A program made the translations under genes and the position numbers. Below are positions 15,990-24,623 of a stretch of 48,015 nucleotides of DNA, in pieces (the stretch's first letter is position 1; each line of letters begins with the position of its first letter). The stretch comes from Candidatus Mediterraneibacter avicola (GTDB lineage Bacteria > Bacillota > Clostridia > Lachnospirales > Lachnospiraceae). The stretch spans positions 1 through 48,015 of the forward strand of contig DXDR01000074.1 in assembly GCA_019115385.1 (NCBI GenBank). The letters are read 5' to 3'. The notes under the pieces were generated by a model. The model saw only the letters and a list, made by a program, of their open reading frames with translations, was not told the DNA's origin and ran no database searches.

Positions 15990-16745
15990 ATGCATTCGAT
16001 ACATACGCAAAACAGGCATATTAATCTTCATGCGCTGCAGGAGGGACTGCGGGACGGCGTACCCATTGCCCTGGGGTATCTTGCCGTCTCATTTTCTCTG
16101 GGTATTGCAGCGCAGGCAGCGGGCCTGACGCCCTTTCAGGGTTTTCTGGCAAGCATAACGACCAATGCCTCTGCAGGTGAATACGCCTGCTTCATGGCTA
16201 TATCCACCGGCGCTGCCCTCACAGAACTTCTGCTTATTATGCTGATCACAAACGGGCGTTATCTGCTGATGAGCTGTTCCCTCAGTCAGAAATTTTCACC
16301 GGAAACGCCGCTTCACCACCGCTTTCTTGCCGCCTTTACCATCACTGACGAAATCTTTGGGATATCCATTGCACGGGGCGGATATCTGAATCCTTATTAC
16401 ATGTACGGTGCGATCCTTATCGCCTCCCCCTGCTGGGCGTTGGGAACGGTGCTGGGCATTGTCGCCGGAAATATCCTGCCGCTCAGGGCTGTAAGCGCTT
16501 TAAGTGTGGCTCTGTACGGTATGTTTCTGGCTGTTATTGTTCCCCCTGCCAGAAAGGAAAAGATTATTGGCGTGCTCATAGCCGTCAGTTTTGCTCTGAG
16601 CTTTGCCTCAGAACAGATCCCGGTGATTTCTTCCCTTTCCTCGGGGACGAGAACGATCATTCTGACCCTGGTGATCTCGGCTGCGGCCGCCGTCATCAGA
16701 CCTGTCAAACTCACAGAAGAGGAGAATACAGATGAAATACAGTAA
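15990..16745 (+). CDS. azlC: AzlC-family branched-chain amino acid exporter subunit
   Basis: A 251-residue polytopic membrane protein. The N-terminal LREGLRDGVPIALGYLAVSFSLG-like stretch and ASITTNASAGEYACFM match the AzlC family (large subunit of the AzlCD exporter for branched-chain amino acids and analogs). AGGAGA precedes the ATG. It is the first gene in a two-gene plus-strand operon, overlapping azlD by 14 nt. It lies back to back with the selenium operon, with divergent transcription. Confidence 0.9.
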   Translation: MHSIHTQNRHINLHALQEGLRDGVPIALGYLAVSFSLGIAAQAAGLTPFQGFLASITTNASAGEYACFMAISTGAALTELLLIMLITNGRYLLMSCSLSQKFSPETPLHHRFLAAFTITDEIFGISIARGGYLNPYYMYGAILIASPCWALGTVLGIVAGNILPLRAVSALSVALYGMFLAVIVPPARKEKIIGVLIAVSFALSFASEQIPVISSLSSGTRTIILTLVISAAAAVIRPVKLTEEENTDEIQ

Positions 16746-17040
16746 TTATATTTATATTTTGATCATGGCAGCCGTTACTTATGCGATCCGCGCACTGCCG
16801 CTGACCCTGATACGCAGACCGATAAAAAATCATTTTCTACAGTCTTTTCTTCATTATGTGCCCTATGTCACTCTTGCGGTTATGACCTTTCCCGCCATCC
16901 TTACGGCTACCCAATCCCCGGCGGCCGGAGCAGCCGCACTGGCGGCAGGTATTCTGGCGGCATGGCTGGGCGCCGGGCTGCTGCCTGTAGCTGCGATCTG
17001 CTGCGGAGTTGTATTTGTTCTGGAGCTTTTTCTCTGCTGA
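16732..17040 (+). CDS. azlD: AzlD-family exporter small subunit
   Basis: A 102-residue protein with three or four hydrophobic segments. ILIMAAVTYAIRALPLTLIRRPIKN is the typical AzlD start with the conserved Arg-Ala-Leu-Pro, and HYVPYVTLAVMTFPAIL is the family core. It overlaps the end of azlC, so translation is coupled. Together they form a membrane amino-acid efflux pair. Confidence 0.9.
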   Translation: MKYSNYIYILIMAAVTYAIRALPLTLIRRPIKNHFLQSFLHYVPYVTLAVMTFPAILTATQSPAAGAAALAAGILAAWLGAGLLPVAAICCGVVFVLELFLC

Positions 17041-17136
17041 GATTTGTCCTCTCTCAAAAATGGAGACAGATTTGGATTTACCGGGGCACTGTATTGGCAG
17101 GGCTTCACGCCTGTTTTTCATTCAAACCCTATCTGT

Positions 17137-17164
17137 TTGCCCTTACGAGTCGAAACAAGGGCAA
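17137..17164 (+). terminator. Terminator of azlCD
   Basis: TTGCCCTT and AAGGGCAA form an 8-bp stem around a 12-nt loop, followed on the plus strand by CTTTTTATT. It also marks the left edge of the metal-resistance island. Confidence 0.8.
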
Positions 17165-17168
17165 CTTT

Positions 17169-17375
17169 TTATTCCCCGTCGACCACCTTATCCAGTAGCC
17201 TTGCGGAAGTACGCTTCGCTGCCCTTGCGGAGTGAGCGTAGATGTTCATTGTGGTACTGACATCGGAGTGTCCGAGAAGTTCCTGCACATCTTTCGGCTT
17301 TGCGCCGCTGGAAAGCAGATTAATTCCGCAAATTTTCACGGATTCTTTATCCTGCTTTTCTTTAGTTTCCTCCAT
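17169..17375 (-). pseudogene. Tyrosine recombinase remnant (C-terminal end only)
   Basis: The last ~50 residues, from about INLLSSGAKPKDVQ through ELLGHSDVSTTMNIYAHSAR, are the C-terminal catalytic block of a phage/ICE-type tyrosine recombinase, with the LGHS..TT..YAH His and Tyr. The R and HxxR motifs and the whole N-terminal domain are missing. The open frame extends upstream only as antiphase sequence of the ATPase gene end (KEKQDKESVK), so this is a relic. It indicates that the adjacent metal genes arrived on, or were joined to, an integrative element. Confidence 0.75.
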
Positions 17376-19237
17376 TTTAATAGCAATGCTGAATTTATAA
17401 TTACAAGCACAGAGCCTGCATTGTGGACAAGCGCACCCACGACGGGATTCAGAATACCTGTTATAGCAAGCACGATGGCAAGGAAATTCAGTCCCATTGA
17501 AAAGCTCAAGTTAAGTTTTATCGTGGTCATCATTCGTTTAGATAGGGATATTAAATGAGGAAGCTCTTTAACTTCATCATTTACCAATACAATATCCGCT
17601 GCATCTACTGCAATATCACTTCCAATCCCGCCCATTGCAATACCAACCGTTGCCTTTTTCAGTGCGGGTGCATCGTTAATGCCATCCCCAATCATACAAA
17701 CAGCCTGTCTGTTCTCCTGATATTTTTCAATCAGCTTCAGCTTATCCTCAGGCAAACAGCCTGCATATACTTCACCAATACCTAACTGCTTTGCAATACT
17801 GCTTGCAGAGTTTTCGTTATCTCCCGTCAAAAGCACAGGCTGAACACCACAGTTCCGCAAAGTATCAATCATTTCAATGCTTTCTTTTCGAATGGTATCA
17901 GACAGCACAAGATATCCGATTATCTCGTCATCTGAAAATATGTAGGTTATTGTGCTGCCATCATTCAAAAAACCATGAATTTCAGAATTTGTCTGACAAG
18001 GTTTTTTATTCCCGTTCGTCATATCCAGCTTACCCGCAAAAATACGCTTTCCATCTACGACAGCGCATACGCCCTGTCCAAGCTGCATTTCAAAATCAGT
18101 TGCTTTTGGGATAGGTGCATCTGCATTCTGCTTATAGCAACTGACAATTGCTTTGCCAAGCGGATGTTCCGAGAACTGCTCTGCAGCGGCGGCAAGAGCA
18201 TAAATATCCTGTTCCGTATAGCTTTCTGAAAGGGATTTTACAGCGATTACCTTTGGCTTTCCGTTGGTCAATGTTCCCGTCTTATCAAAGGTTACTCTCG
18301 AAACCTTTGCTAATCTTTCCAAAGCGTCTCCCTCACGCACAAGGAAACTGTGCTTTGTGGCATTGCCAATCGCCGCCATGATTGCAGTAGGCGTCGCAAG
18401 TACCAAAGCGCAGGGGCAGAACACAACAAGAATGGTAACCGCACGGATAATTTCTCCCGTTATTGCCCAAGTAAGGGCGGCGGCGGTCAGAGCGATCACA
18501 ACAATCCAGGTTGCCCATCGGTCAGCCATACCGACAATCTTTGCTTTTCCCGCATCTGCCGACTGAACAAGACTGATCATCCGTTGAATAGAACTGTCCT
18601 CGCCAACCTTTGTGGCTTTCATTTCAAAAGCCCCGAAACGGTTTACTGTTCCGCTTGATACCTCATCTCCAACTGTTTTATCGACAGGAATAGGCTCCCC
18701 CGTCATAACCGCCTGGTCAATCGAAGTTTGTCCTGAAGTAATAATACCATCAACGGCAATCCCTTCACCCGGCAAAACACGGAGAACATCTCCGATTTTT
18801 ACTTCACTTGCAGGAATAACCGATTCTACGCCGCCACGCACAACCCGTGCTGTCTGCGGCGTCAGTTTTACTAATTTTTCAATGCCTGCTCTTGCTTTTG
18901 CTACGGTTAAATCTTCAAGCAGAGCGCCGATCTGCATGATAAAAGCAACTTCACCCGCTGCAAAATCTTCGCCTATGCAGACAGCCGCAATCAGCGCAAG
19001 GGATACCAAAACATCCGCTTTGATATCAAAGGCTGTAACAAGACCAATGACCGCTTCCAAAATAATCGGCACACCGCATAAAATGATTGCCACCCAAGCG
19101 ATGTCAAAAGGTAAAAAATCAAGTATGCCTGTCAGACTGCAAATAAGAGCAATGCCTGAGATAACAAGGAATGTAATATCTTTCTTTGTTCCTCCGATTT
19201 CAAGCAAATGCTCCAATTTCTCCATAAACGCTTTCAT
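17336..19237 (-). CDS. P1B-type heavy-metal translocating ATPase
   Basis: A 633-residue membrane pump without an N-terminal metal-binding HMA domain. Motifs are CPC in VVFCPCALVLATPTA (transmembrane metal site), DKTGTLT phosphorylation Asp, TGE in the actuator domain, the HP motif (SEHPLGKAI), GDGINDAPAL, and a final membrane part with NPVVGALVHNAGSV. CPC plus HN in the last helices gives no clear assignment among Zn/Cd, Cu and Mn subgroups. The CsoR-type repressor gene next door hints at Cu(I), but CsoR/FrmR relatives sense other ligands too. GGAGGG precedes the ATG. Codon use is AT-richer than in flanking genes, consistent with transfer. Confidence 0.93.
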   Translation of the reverse strand: MKAFMEKLEHLLEIGGTKKDITFLVISGIALICSLTGILDFLPFDIAWVAIILCGVPIILEAVIGLVTAFDIKADVLVSLALIAAVCIGEDFAAGEVAFIMQIGALLEDLTVAKARAGIEKLVKLTPQTARVVRGGVESVIPASEVKIGDVLRVLPGEGIAVDGIITSGQTSIDQAVMTGEPIPVDKTVGDEVSSGTVNRFGAFEMKATKVGEDSSIQRMISLVQSADAGKAKIVGMADRWATWIVVIALTAAALTWAITGEIIRAVTILVVFCPCALVLATPTAIMAAIGNATKHSFLVREGDALERLAKVSRVTFDKTGTLTNGKPKVIAVKSLSESYTEQDIYALAAAAEQFSEHPLGKAIVSCYKQNADAPIPKATDFEMQLGQGVCAVVDGKRIFAGKLDMTNGNKKPCQTNSEIHGFLNDGSTITYIFSDDEIIGYLVLSDTIRKESIEMIDTLRNCGVQPVLLTGDNENSASSIAKQLGIGEVYAGCLPEDKLKLIEKYQENRQAVCMIGDGINDAPALKKATVGIAMGGIGSDIAVDAADIVLVNDEVKELPHLISLSKRMMTTIKLNLSFSMGLNFLAIVLAITGILNPVVGALVHNAGSVLVIINSALLLKWRKLKKSRIKNP

Positions 19238-19253
19238 TGAAACCCTCCGTTAT

Positions 19254-19305
19254 ATACCTTATGGGGTATGGGTATATAATACGATAAGGGGTATGGGTTT
19301 GTCAA
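19254..19305 (-). promoter_or_regulatory. ATPase promoter with CsoR-type operators
   Basis: TTGACA (19300-19305), an 18-nt spacer and TATTAT (19276-19281) form the promoter on the minus strand. The spacer contains ATACCCCTTATCGTAT, and downstream lies ATACCCCATAAGGTAT (19254-19269). C-tract/G-tract dyads of this kind are typical CsoR operators, and the same pattern recurs at csoR itself. Confidence 0.65.
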
Positions 19306-19356
19306 GCGGGCAAAAGAAAAAGCAGTCTGTTTCAACTGCTTTTGGCAAAAATTCCG

Positions 19357-19632
19357 TTAACCCATATTAGCAAAACGCTCTACCGCTTTCGTAAATTCCT
19401 CAATCGTTTTGTCTGCGTCCCCGTGTTCTATCCCGTCCTTGACGCAGTGCTTAATATGCCCCTCAAGCACCACCTGCCCGCACTTATGCAATGCAGATTT
19501 AGCGGCATTTAACTGTGAAAGGACATCTTCACAGGGGATATCTTCATCGATCATTCTGTCGATTGCCTGTACTTGTCCGATTATTTTTTTTAATCTGCGG
19601 TGCAGATTATCAGCATCCATACATTGTTTCAT
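19357..19632 (-). CDS. CsoR/FrmR-family metal-sensing repressor
   Basis: A 91-residue all-helical repressor (DUF156 family). LHRRLKKIIGQVQAIDRMI is the conserved first helix; the ligand residues are Cys in DIPCEDVLSQLNAAKSAL and His/Cys in LEGHIKHCV, matching the C-x(n)-H-x3-C pattern of Cu(I)-sensing CsoR. An additional Cys (HKCGQ) lies between them. It probably represses itself and the ATPase, because both promoters share an ATACCCC-containing dyad. AGGAG lies 7 nt upstream of the ATG. Confidence 0.92.
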   Translation of the reverse strand: MKQCMDADNLHRRLKKIIGQVQAIDRMIDEDIPCEDVLSQLNAAKSALHKCGQVVLEGHIKHCVKDGIEHGDADKTIEEFTKAVERFANMG

Positions 19633-19644
19633 CGTAACGCTCCT

Positions 19645-19694
19645 ATACTATTGGGGGTATGTGTATATTATACTGGTTTTTATGCCAAAGTCAA
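19645..19694 (-). promoter_or_regulatory. csoR promoter and operator
   Basis: TTGACT (19689-19694), 16 nt, TATAAT (19667-19672). Downstream, ATACCCCCAATAGTAT (19645-19660 on the minus strand) matches the ATACCCC-N5-GTAT dyad in the ATPase promoter. Confidence 0.65.
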
Positions 19695-19722
19695 GTCTTT
19701 GTGTTTGAGCGAAGAAAAACTA

Positions 19723-19821
19723 TGAAACCTGACGACAGGCTAAAAGCAAAATTTACAGCAGAAAACTCACATCCGTTCGGACAATTCTGTTGTAAATTTT
19801 AACGCCCATCGTCAGGTTTCA
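19723..19821. repeat. ~100-nt inverted repeat between the metal island and paaK
   Basis: TGAAACCTGACGA (19723-19735) pairs with TCGTCAGGTTTCA (19809-19821), and inside it AAAATTTACAGCAGAA (19748-19763) pairs with TTCTGTTGTAAATTTT (19785-19800, one G-U). It is followed by a short T-run on the plus strand. It may be a terminator, a MITE, or the edge of the mobile island. The remaining gap to 19952 shows nothing recognisable. Confidence 0.7.
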
Positions 19822-19952
19822 ACTTTTTCTACCATCCGCTCCAAAGTCAGCGAAACCACACGCCCCTTATTTTCGAAAGGTTCATCCAGCCGACTGTAAC
19901 CGTCTGTTTTCTAAGTTCATCCAATCGGCAGTGCCTCCGGCAAATCCAAATT

Positions 19953-21185
19953 TTAATATCTGTTATCGAATATCCTTGTAGATTTTTTCTCACTCCTTGG
20001 CAGATCTCCCACAGACACCGGCTTTACATGCACAAGTATACCGATTTTTGTCTTGAATGCCTTCTGGATTGCCATCTCTGCCTGCTTTTTATCTACGCCC
20101 TTGTTTACCTCCACAAACAGGGTGCACTCATCTTTTCCGAAGAGGTGATCCAGCATAAACTGATATTCGCTGGACGCCTCCGGCACTTCTTTCAACATTT
20201 CTTCGATCTGGCTGGGGAAGATATTGACTCCCTTAACTTTTACCATATCGTCGGTGCGTCCGATCAGAGTGTCAATCCGCGGGAATTTAGAACCGCACTT
20301 GCACTCGCCGGGGATAAATCTTGTCAGATCATGGGTACGGTATCTGATCAGCGGCGCGCCCTGTTTTCTCAAAGTCGTAATAACCAGCTCGCCTACTTCG
20401 CCGTCTGGAACATTTTCTCCGGTCTTCGGATCCACGATCTCAAAATACAGATAGTCGTCCCAGTAATGCATGCCGCACTCATAATCACAGCTCATGGCGA
20501 TTCCCGGTCCGTATACTTCGGTCAGTCCGTAGATATCATAGAGCTGTACGCCAAGCTCAGCTGCAATGCGGGCGCGCATTTTGCTTCCCCATCTCTCAGA
20601 GCCGATCACACCTTTTTTCAGATGAATCTTATCAGTCAGTCCTCTTTTCCCAATCTCCTCCGCCAGCAGGAGCGCATAGGAAGAGGTTGCGCACAGAACC
20701 GTCGCTTTCATATCCTGCATCATACGAAGCTGCTTTTCCGTATTCCCCGGGCCCATGGGAATGGTCATAGCCCCCAGATACTCTGCCCCTGCCTGAAATC
20801 CGATTCCTGCAGTCCACAGCCCGTATCCCGGAGTGATCTGGATTCTGTCAAGAGCAGTGATGCCTGCCATCTCATAGCAGCGGGCAAACATCTTCGCCCA
20901 GTCCTCTACGTCTTTCTGTGTATAAGGAATAATAACCGGAACTCCTGTTGTACCGGAAGAAGAATGGATCCGCACGATTTCCTCATCAGGCACTGCCTGA
21001 AGTCCGAGAGGATAAGCCTCCCTCAGATCGCCTTTCCAGGTAAAAGGCAGCTTTTCAAAATCTTCCTGCGACTGGATGGATTCCACATCAATGTCTTTTA
21101 ATTTTTCTTTGTAAAAGCAGTCCTTTGACGTAAGCTGACGAAGGTTTTCTTTGATCATCTCAAACTGCAGTTCCGTCATTTTCAT
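19953..21185 (-). CDS. Phenylacetate-CoA ligase family enzyme
   Basis: A 410-residue AMP-forming aryl-acid:CoA ligase of the PaaK type. The P-loop-like motif is HSSSGTTGVPVIIPYT (residues ~92-107), DIYGLTEVYGPG is the adenylate motif, RYRTHDLTRFIPGECKCG carries the hinge region, and IGRTDDMVKVKGVNIFPSQIEE is the C-terminal motif. It activates phenylacetate or an indole/aryl-acetate to its CoA ester. Location directly after iorA-iorB suggests interconversion of aryl-pyruvates, arylacetyl-CoA and arylacetates in amino-acid fermentation. GGGAGG lies 8 nt upstream of the ATG. Confidence 0.9.
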   Translation of the reverse strand: MKMTELQFEMIKENLRQLTSKDCFYKEKLKDIDVESIQSQEDFEKLPFTWKGDLREAYPLGLQAVPDEEIVRIHSSSGTTGVPVIIPYTQKDVEDWAKMFARCYEMAGITALDRIQITPGYGLWTAGIGFQAGAEYLGAMTIPMGPGNTEKQLRMMQDMKATVLCATSSYALLLAEEIGKRGLTDKIHLKKGVIGSERWGSKMRARIAAELGVQLYDIYGLTEVYGPGIAMSCDYECGMHYWDDYLYFEIVDPKTGENVPDGEVGELVITTLRKQGAPLIRYRTHDLTRFIPGECKCGSKFPRIDTLIGRTDDMVKVKGVNIFPSQIEEMLKEVPEASSEYQFMLDHLFGKDECTLFVEVNKGVDKKQAEMAIQKAFKTKIGILVHVKPVSVGDLPRSEKKSTRIFDNRY

Positions 21186-21186
21186 A

Positions 21187-21774
21187 TTACATTCCTCCCG
21201 CTTTCCGGCCGAGCATCAGGGCCTTTTCATTTAAAGCAATATATTTTTCTTTCACGTTCTTTCTGACCGCGTCCAGCATTTCCTCCGGCGTAATGCCGAG
21301 AGCGCCGCTCTGAGCCGCCGCGCCCAGAAGAGCCACATTGAGCACTTTCGGTGAACCGGCTTCCCTGCAGATTTCCTCCCCGTCAATGAGGATCAGCCTT
21401 CCCGCATATTTTTTCAGATAAGCGGTTATTTCTTCCGCATTATAATTGCTCCCGCCCAGACTTGCCGTTACAGGCTTGACGATCCGGCAGTCAGCAATGA
21501 CGAGGCCGTCTTTTTTCAGATAAGGCAGACATCTGACCGCCTCTCCGGGCTCAAAAGCCAGGATTACATCCGCGCTTCCCACAGGAACCTGGGGAGAATA
21601 GATCTCTTCCCCGATCCGCACATGACTGACAACAGAACCGCCCCGCTGAGCCATACCAATCGTCTCGGCAGTCCGCACAAAATTTCCTTTTTCCATAGCG
21701 GCATAGGCGATCAGCCTGGAAGCCAGTACCACACCCTGGCCGCCGACGCCGCACAACAGACAGTTTTTATTCAT
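21187..21774 (-). CDS. iorB: Indolepyruvate ferredoxin oxidoreductase, beta subunit
   Basis: A ~195-residue gamma/beta-type subunit of a 2-oxoacid:ferredoxin oxidoreductase. NCLLCGVGGQGVVLASRLIA is the typical opening and GMAQRGGSVVSHVRIG the conserved core. ATG 21774 is used because homologs begin at this point; it overlaps the iorA stop by 8 nt. With IorA it oxidatively decarboxylates aryl-pyruvates, reducing ferredoxin. Confidence 0.92.
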   Translation of the reverse strand: MNKNCLLCGVGGQGVVLASRLIAYAAMEKGNFVRTAETIGMAQRGGSVVSHVRIGEEIYSPQVPVGSADVILAFEPGEAVRCLPYLKKDGLVIADCRIVKPVTASLGGSNYNAEEITAYLKKYAGRLILIDGEEICREAGSPKVLNVALLGAAAQSGALGITPEEMLDAVRKNVKEKYIALNEKALMLGRKAGGM

Positions 21775-23581
21775 GACAGCCCACCTCCCCGATTGCTTCA
21801 AACGGACACACAGATGCACAGACTCCGCATCCGTAGCAGAGCGCCGGGTCAATTTTTACCGTGTCGCCTTCCGTTACAATGGCCGGACAGCCCAGCTCTT
21901 TGATGCAGACCTTGCATTTCCGGCATTTATCCTGCTTTACTTCATAACATTTTCCAGGTCTGGAAACCGCGATACAGGGGGAACGGAAAATCACCGCGCG
22001 CACGCCGCTTCCCTGCGCAGCCTCTTTCACCATATCAACCGCTTCGTTCAGATTCAGCGGATCACACTCATAAATCCGCTCCACGCCGATTCCCCGGAGA
22101 ATTGCGGGTATGCTGATCTTTGCAGCCACATCTCCCATAATTGTCTTCCCGGTTCCCGGATGGGGCTGATGCCCTGTCATGGCCGTGGTAGAGTTATCCA
22201 GCACTACCAGCACAATGTCGTTTCCGTTATACACTGCATTTACCACTCCGGTTATCCCGGAGGCAAAGAATGTAGAGTCTCCGATAAAAGCGAAATTAAC
22301 TGCATCCGGCTCGATCACATGAAGTCCCTGGGCAATGGTCACCCCCGCGCCCATGCACAGACAAGTGTCTACCATATCAAGCGGCTTTGCATTACCGAGT
22401 GTATAGCATCCGATATCCCCGCTGAATACCGCCTTCTTTCCCTTCATGGCCTTTTTTACTGCGTAGAAAGAAGCCCTGTGGGGACATCCGGCGCAGAGCA
22501 CCGGAGGACGCACGGGAAGTTCCGGCGCTTCCTCAGCGGCCGCCGCATCAGCCGCGGTATCTTTCTCTGTTTCCTGCAGAAAACGTGCAATATCTTCCCG
22601 GATACTCTCTGTACTGTTTTCTCCGGCATTTTTCGTATGTCCGGTAAGCTTTCCATATATGTTCACCGGCAGATGATGCCGTCCCGCGATCTGCAGCAGT
22701 TCTCTCTCGATCATTGGATCCAGTTCTTCCAGCACAAGCACCTCATCCAGTTCTTTCAAAAACCGGACTGCCAGCTGCTCCGGGAAGGGATGGGGCGTGG
22801 AGATCTTCAGAAGAGGCGTCCCCTTCGGAAGCACTTCTCTTGTATAGGCGTAGCTGACACCGCCTGTCACGATCCCCTTCTTTTTATTTCCCTCCAGAAT
22901 AAAATTTCGTTCATAGCCGGACAGAGTTTCCGACAGTTCCGCATTTCTCTTTTCAATCTTTACATGATTCAGATAGGATGTGCGAGGGAAAATAACCCAG
23001 CGCATGGTATCTTTGACAAATCCTTCCGGTCCATCCACTTCCAGATCCGGCAGAAGCTCAATGCTGGCACATGCATGACAGACTCTTGTAGTCGGACGGA
23101 ACAGTACCGGAGTCTGATATTTTTCCGAAAACTCAAATGCCTCGCCGATCATCTCGTAAGCCTCTTCCGGTGAAGACGGATCAAATACCGGGAGTTTTGA
23201 GAACTGGGCAAACGTTCTGGTATCCTGTTCTGTCTGTGAGGAGATCGGCCCGGGGTCGTCTGCAGAGACGATCACCATGCCCCCCTTGACGCCCATATAT
23301 GCCAGGCTCATCAGAGGATCCGAGGCCACATTCAGACCCACCTGCTTCATGGTAACCAGTGTCCGCGCCCCGGCATATGCCGCGCCTGCTCCCACTTCCA
23401 TAGCTGCCTTCTCATTTACGGACCACTCAACATGAATACGTCCGTCATTATGCTTTGCAATCGTCTCGAGTATCTCCGTGGACGGGGTTCCCGGATACCC
23501 TGCCGCCATGCGCACACCCGCACGGATCGCGCCCAGGGCAATGGCTTCATTTCCCATCACAAGTATCTTTTTACTGCTCAT
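21767..23581 (-). CDS. iorA: Indolepyruvate ferredoxin oxidoreductase, alpha subunit
   Basis: A 604-residue IorA. The N-terminal half has the 2-oxoacid oxidoreductase domain (RMAAGYPGTPSTEILE). The TPP-binding half includes CAGCPHRASFYAV, GDIGCYTLG and GDSTFFASGITGVVNAVYN. The C-terminus carries two 4Fe-4S sets: CRKCKVCIKELGCP and CYGCGVCASVCP. It is first in the iorA-iorB-paaK operon, with AAAGGAG about 10 nt upstream. It converts phenyl-, indole- or hydroxyphenyl-pyruvate to the arylacetyl-CoA; which amino acid dominates cannot be told. Confidence 0.95.
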   Translation of the reverse strand: MSSKKILVMGNEAIALGAIRAGVRMAAGYPGTPSTEILETIAKHNDGRIHVEWSVNEKAAMEVGAGAAYAGARTLVTMKQVGLNVASDPLMSLAYMGVKGGMVIVSADDPGPISSQTEQDTRTFAQFSKLPVFDPSSPEEAYEMIGEAFEFSEKYQTPVLFRPTTRVCHACASIELLPDLEVDGPEGFVKDTMRWVIFPRTSYLNHVKIEKRNAELSETLSGYERNFILEGNKKKGIVTGGVSYAYTREVLPKGTPLLKISTPHPFPEQLAVRFLKELDEVLVLEELDPMIERELLQIAGRHHLPVNIYGKLTGHTKNAGENSTESIREDIARFLQETEKDTAADAAAAEEAPELPVRPPVLCAGCPHRASFYAVKKAMKGKKAVFSGDIGCYTLGNAKPLDMVDTCLCMGAGVTIAQGLHVIEPDAVNFAFIGDSTFFASGITGVVNAVYNGNDIVLVVLDNSTTAMTGHQPHPGTGKTIMGDVAAKISIPAILRGIGVERIYECDPLNLNEAVDMVKEAAQGSGVRAVIFRSPCIAVSRPGKCYEVKQDKCRKCKVCIKELGCPAIVTEGDTVKIDPALCYGCGVCASVCPFEAIGEVGCHE

Positions 23582-23730
23582 ATGTAAAAGCGCTCCTTTT
23601 TTTCATACTATTTTCGTATTTTACCACAGTAAAGCAGGAAAAGGAACAGAAAAAGAAAAATCTCTTTTCCGGGGATATGTGTGTATGATACAATGGTTGC
23701 TGATATAACTCAAAGAAAGGACGGAGAAAT

Positions 23731-24588
23731 ATGTGGATTGCAGATAACTGGACCGACTATGAGGTCATTGACTGCTCAAAGGGAGAAAAACTGGAGCGCT
23801 GGGGGGATTATATTCTGGTGCGTCCGGATCCCCAGGTGATCTGGGACACCCCGAAAAAGCATCGGGGATGGAAGCACCGGAACGGCCACTATCACCGCAG
23901 CAAAAAGGGCGGCGGCGAATGGGAATTTTTCAGTCTGCCCAAACAGTGGCAGATTCATTACGGCTCTCTCACCTTTAACCTGAAGCCTTTCAGTTTCAAG
24001 CACACCGGCCTTTTCCCTGAACAGGCCGCCAACTGGGACTGGTTCTCGGAAAAGATCCGCAGCGCCGGACGTCCCGTAAAGGTGCTGAACCTTTTCGCCT
24101 ACACCGGAGGGGCCACGCTGGCAGCCGCCGCGGCAGGGGCGCAGGTCACTCATGTAGACGCATCCAAGGGCATGGTCACATGGGCCAAAGAAAATGCCGT
24201 ATCCTCAGGACTGAAAGACGCGCCCATTCGCTGGCTGGTAGACGACTGTGTGAAATTTGTGGAACGGGAAATCCGCAGAGGAAATAAATACGACGCCATC
24301 ATTATGGATCCGCCCTCCTACGGCCGAGGCCCGAAAGGAGAGATCTGGAAGATTGAAGATATGATTCATCCGCTGATCCAGCTGTGCACAAAGATCCTGT
24401 CCGACAAGCCGGTCTTTTTCCTGGTTAATTCCTACACTACAGGTCTGGCACCCTCTGTGCTGACCTATATGCTGGCAACAGAATTAAAGCCATGGGAAGG
24501 AACTGTGCAGTCTGAAGAAATCGGACTTCCTGTAACAGAGTCCGGCCTGATCCTTCCCTGCGGAGCCTCCGCAAGATGGGAAGCGTGA
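23731..24588 (+). CDS. SAM-dependent methyltransferase, RlmI/RlmL-like
   Basis: A 285-residue class I methyltransferase. The SAM motif is VLNLFAYTGGATLAAAAAGA (~117-136), the acidic residue HVDASKGM follows, and the catalytic DPPSYGRGP (~195) is the DPP[SF]Y type of rRNA cytosine methyltransferases (COG1092). It lacks the PUA domain of E. coli RlmI, so the exact rRNA site is unknown. GGACGGAG precedes the ATG. It is followed on the same strand by a membrane protein whose frame begins inside its last codons. Confidence 0.85.
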   Translation: MWIADNWTDYEVIDCSKGEKLERWGDYILVRPDPQVIWDTPKKHRGWKHRNGHYHRSKKGGGEWEFFSLPKQWQIHYGSLTFNLKPFSFKHTGLFPEQAANWDWFSEKIRSAGRPVKVLNLFAYTGGATLAAAAAGAQVTHVDASKGMVTWAKENAVSSGLKDAPIRWLVDDCVKFVEREIRRGNKYDAIIMDPPSYGRGPKGEIWKIEDMIHPLIQLCTKILSDKPVFFLVNSYTTGLAPSVLTYMLATELKPWEGTVQSEEIGLPVTESGLILPCGASARWEA

Positions 24589-24623
24589 CACACAGTATTT
24601 TAAAAATACAGGGGGACGAAAAA

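Noticed and set aside
20028-21101. A 357-codon plus-strand frame opposite paaK
   Set aside because: It is antisense to a complete ligase gene; no ribosome binding site or domain.
21773-23173. A 466-codon plus-strand frame opposite iorA
   Set aside because: It is antisense to a well-conserved gene, composition-driven, and lacks protein-like features.
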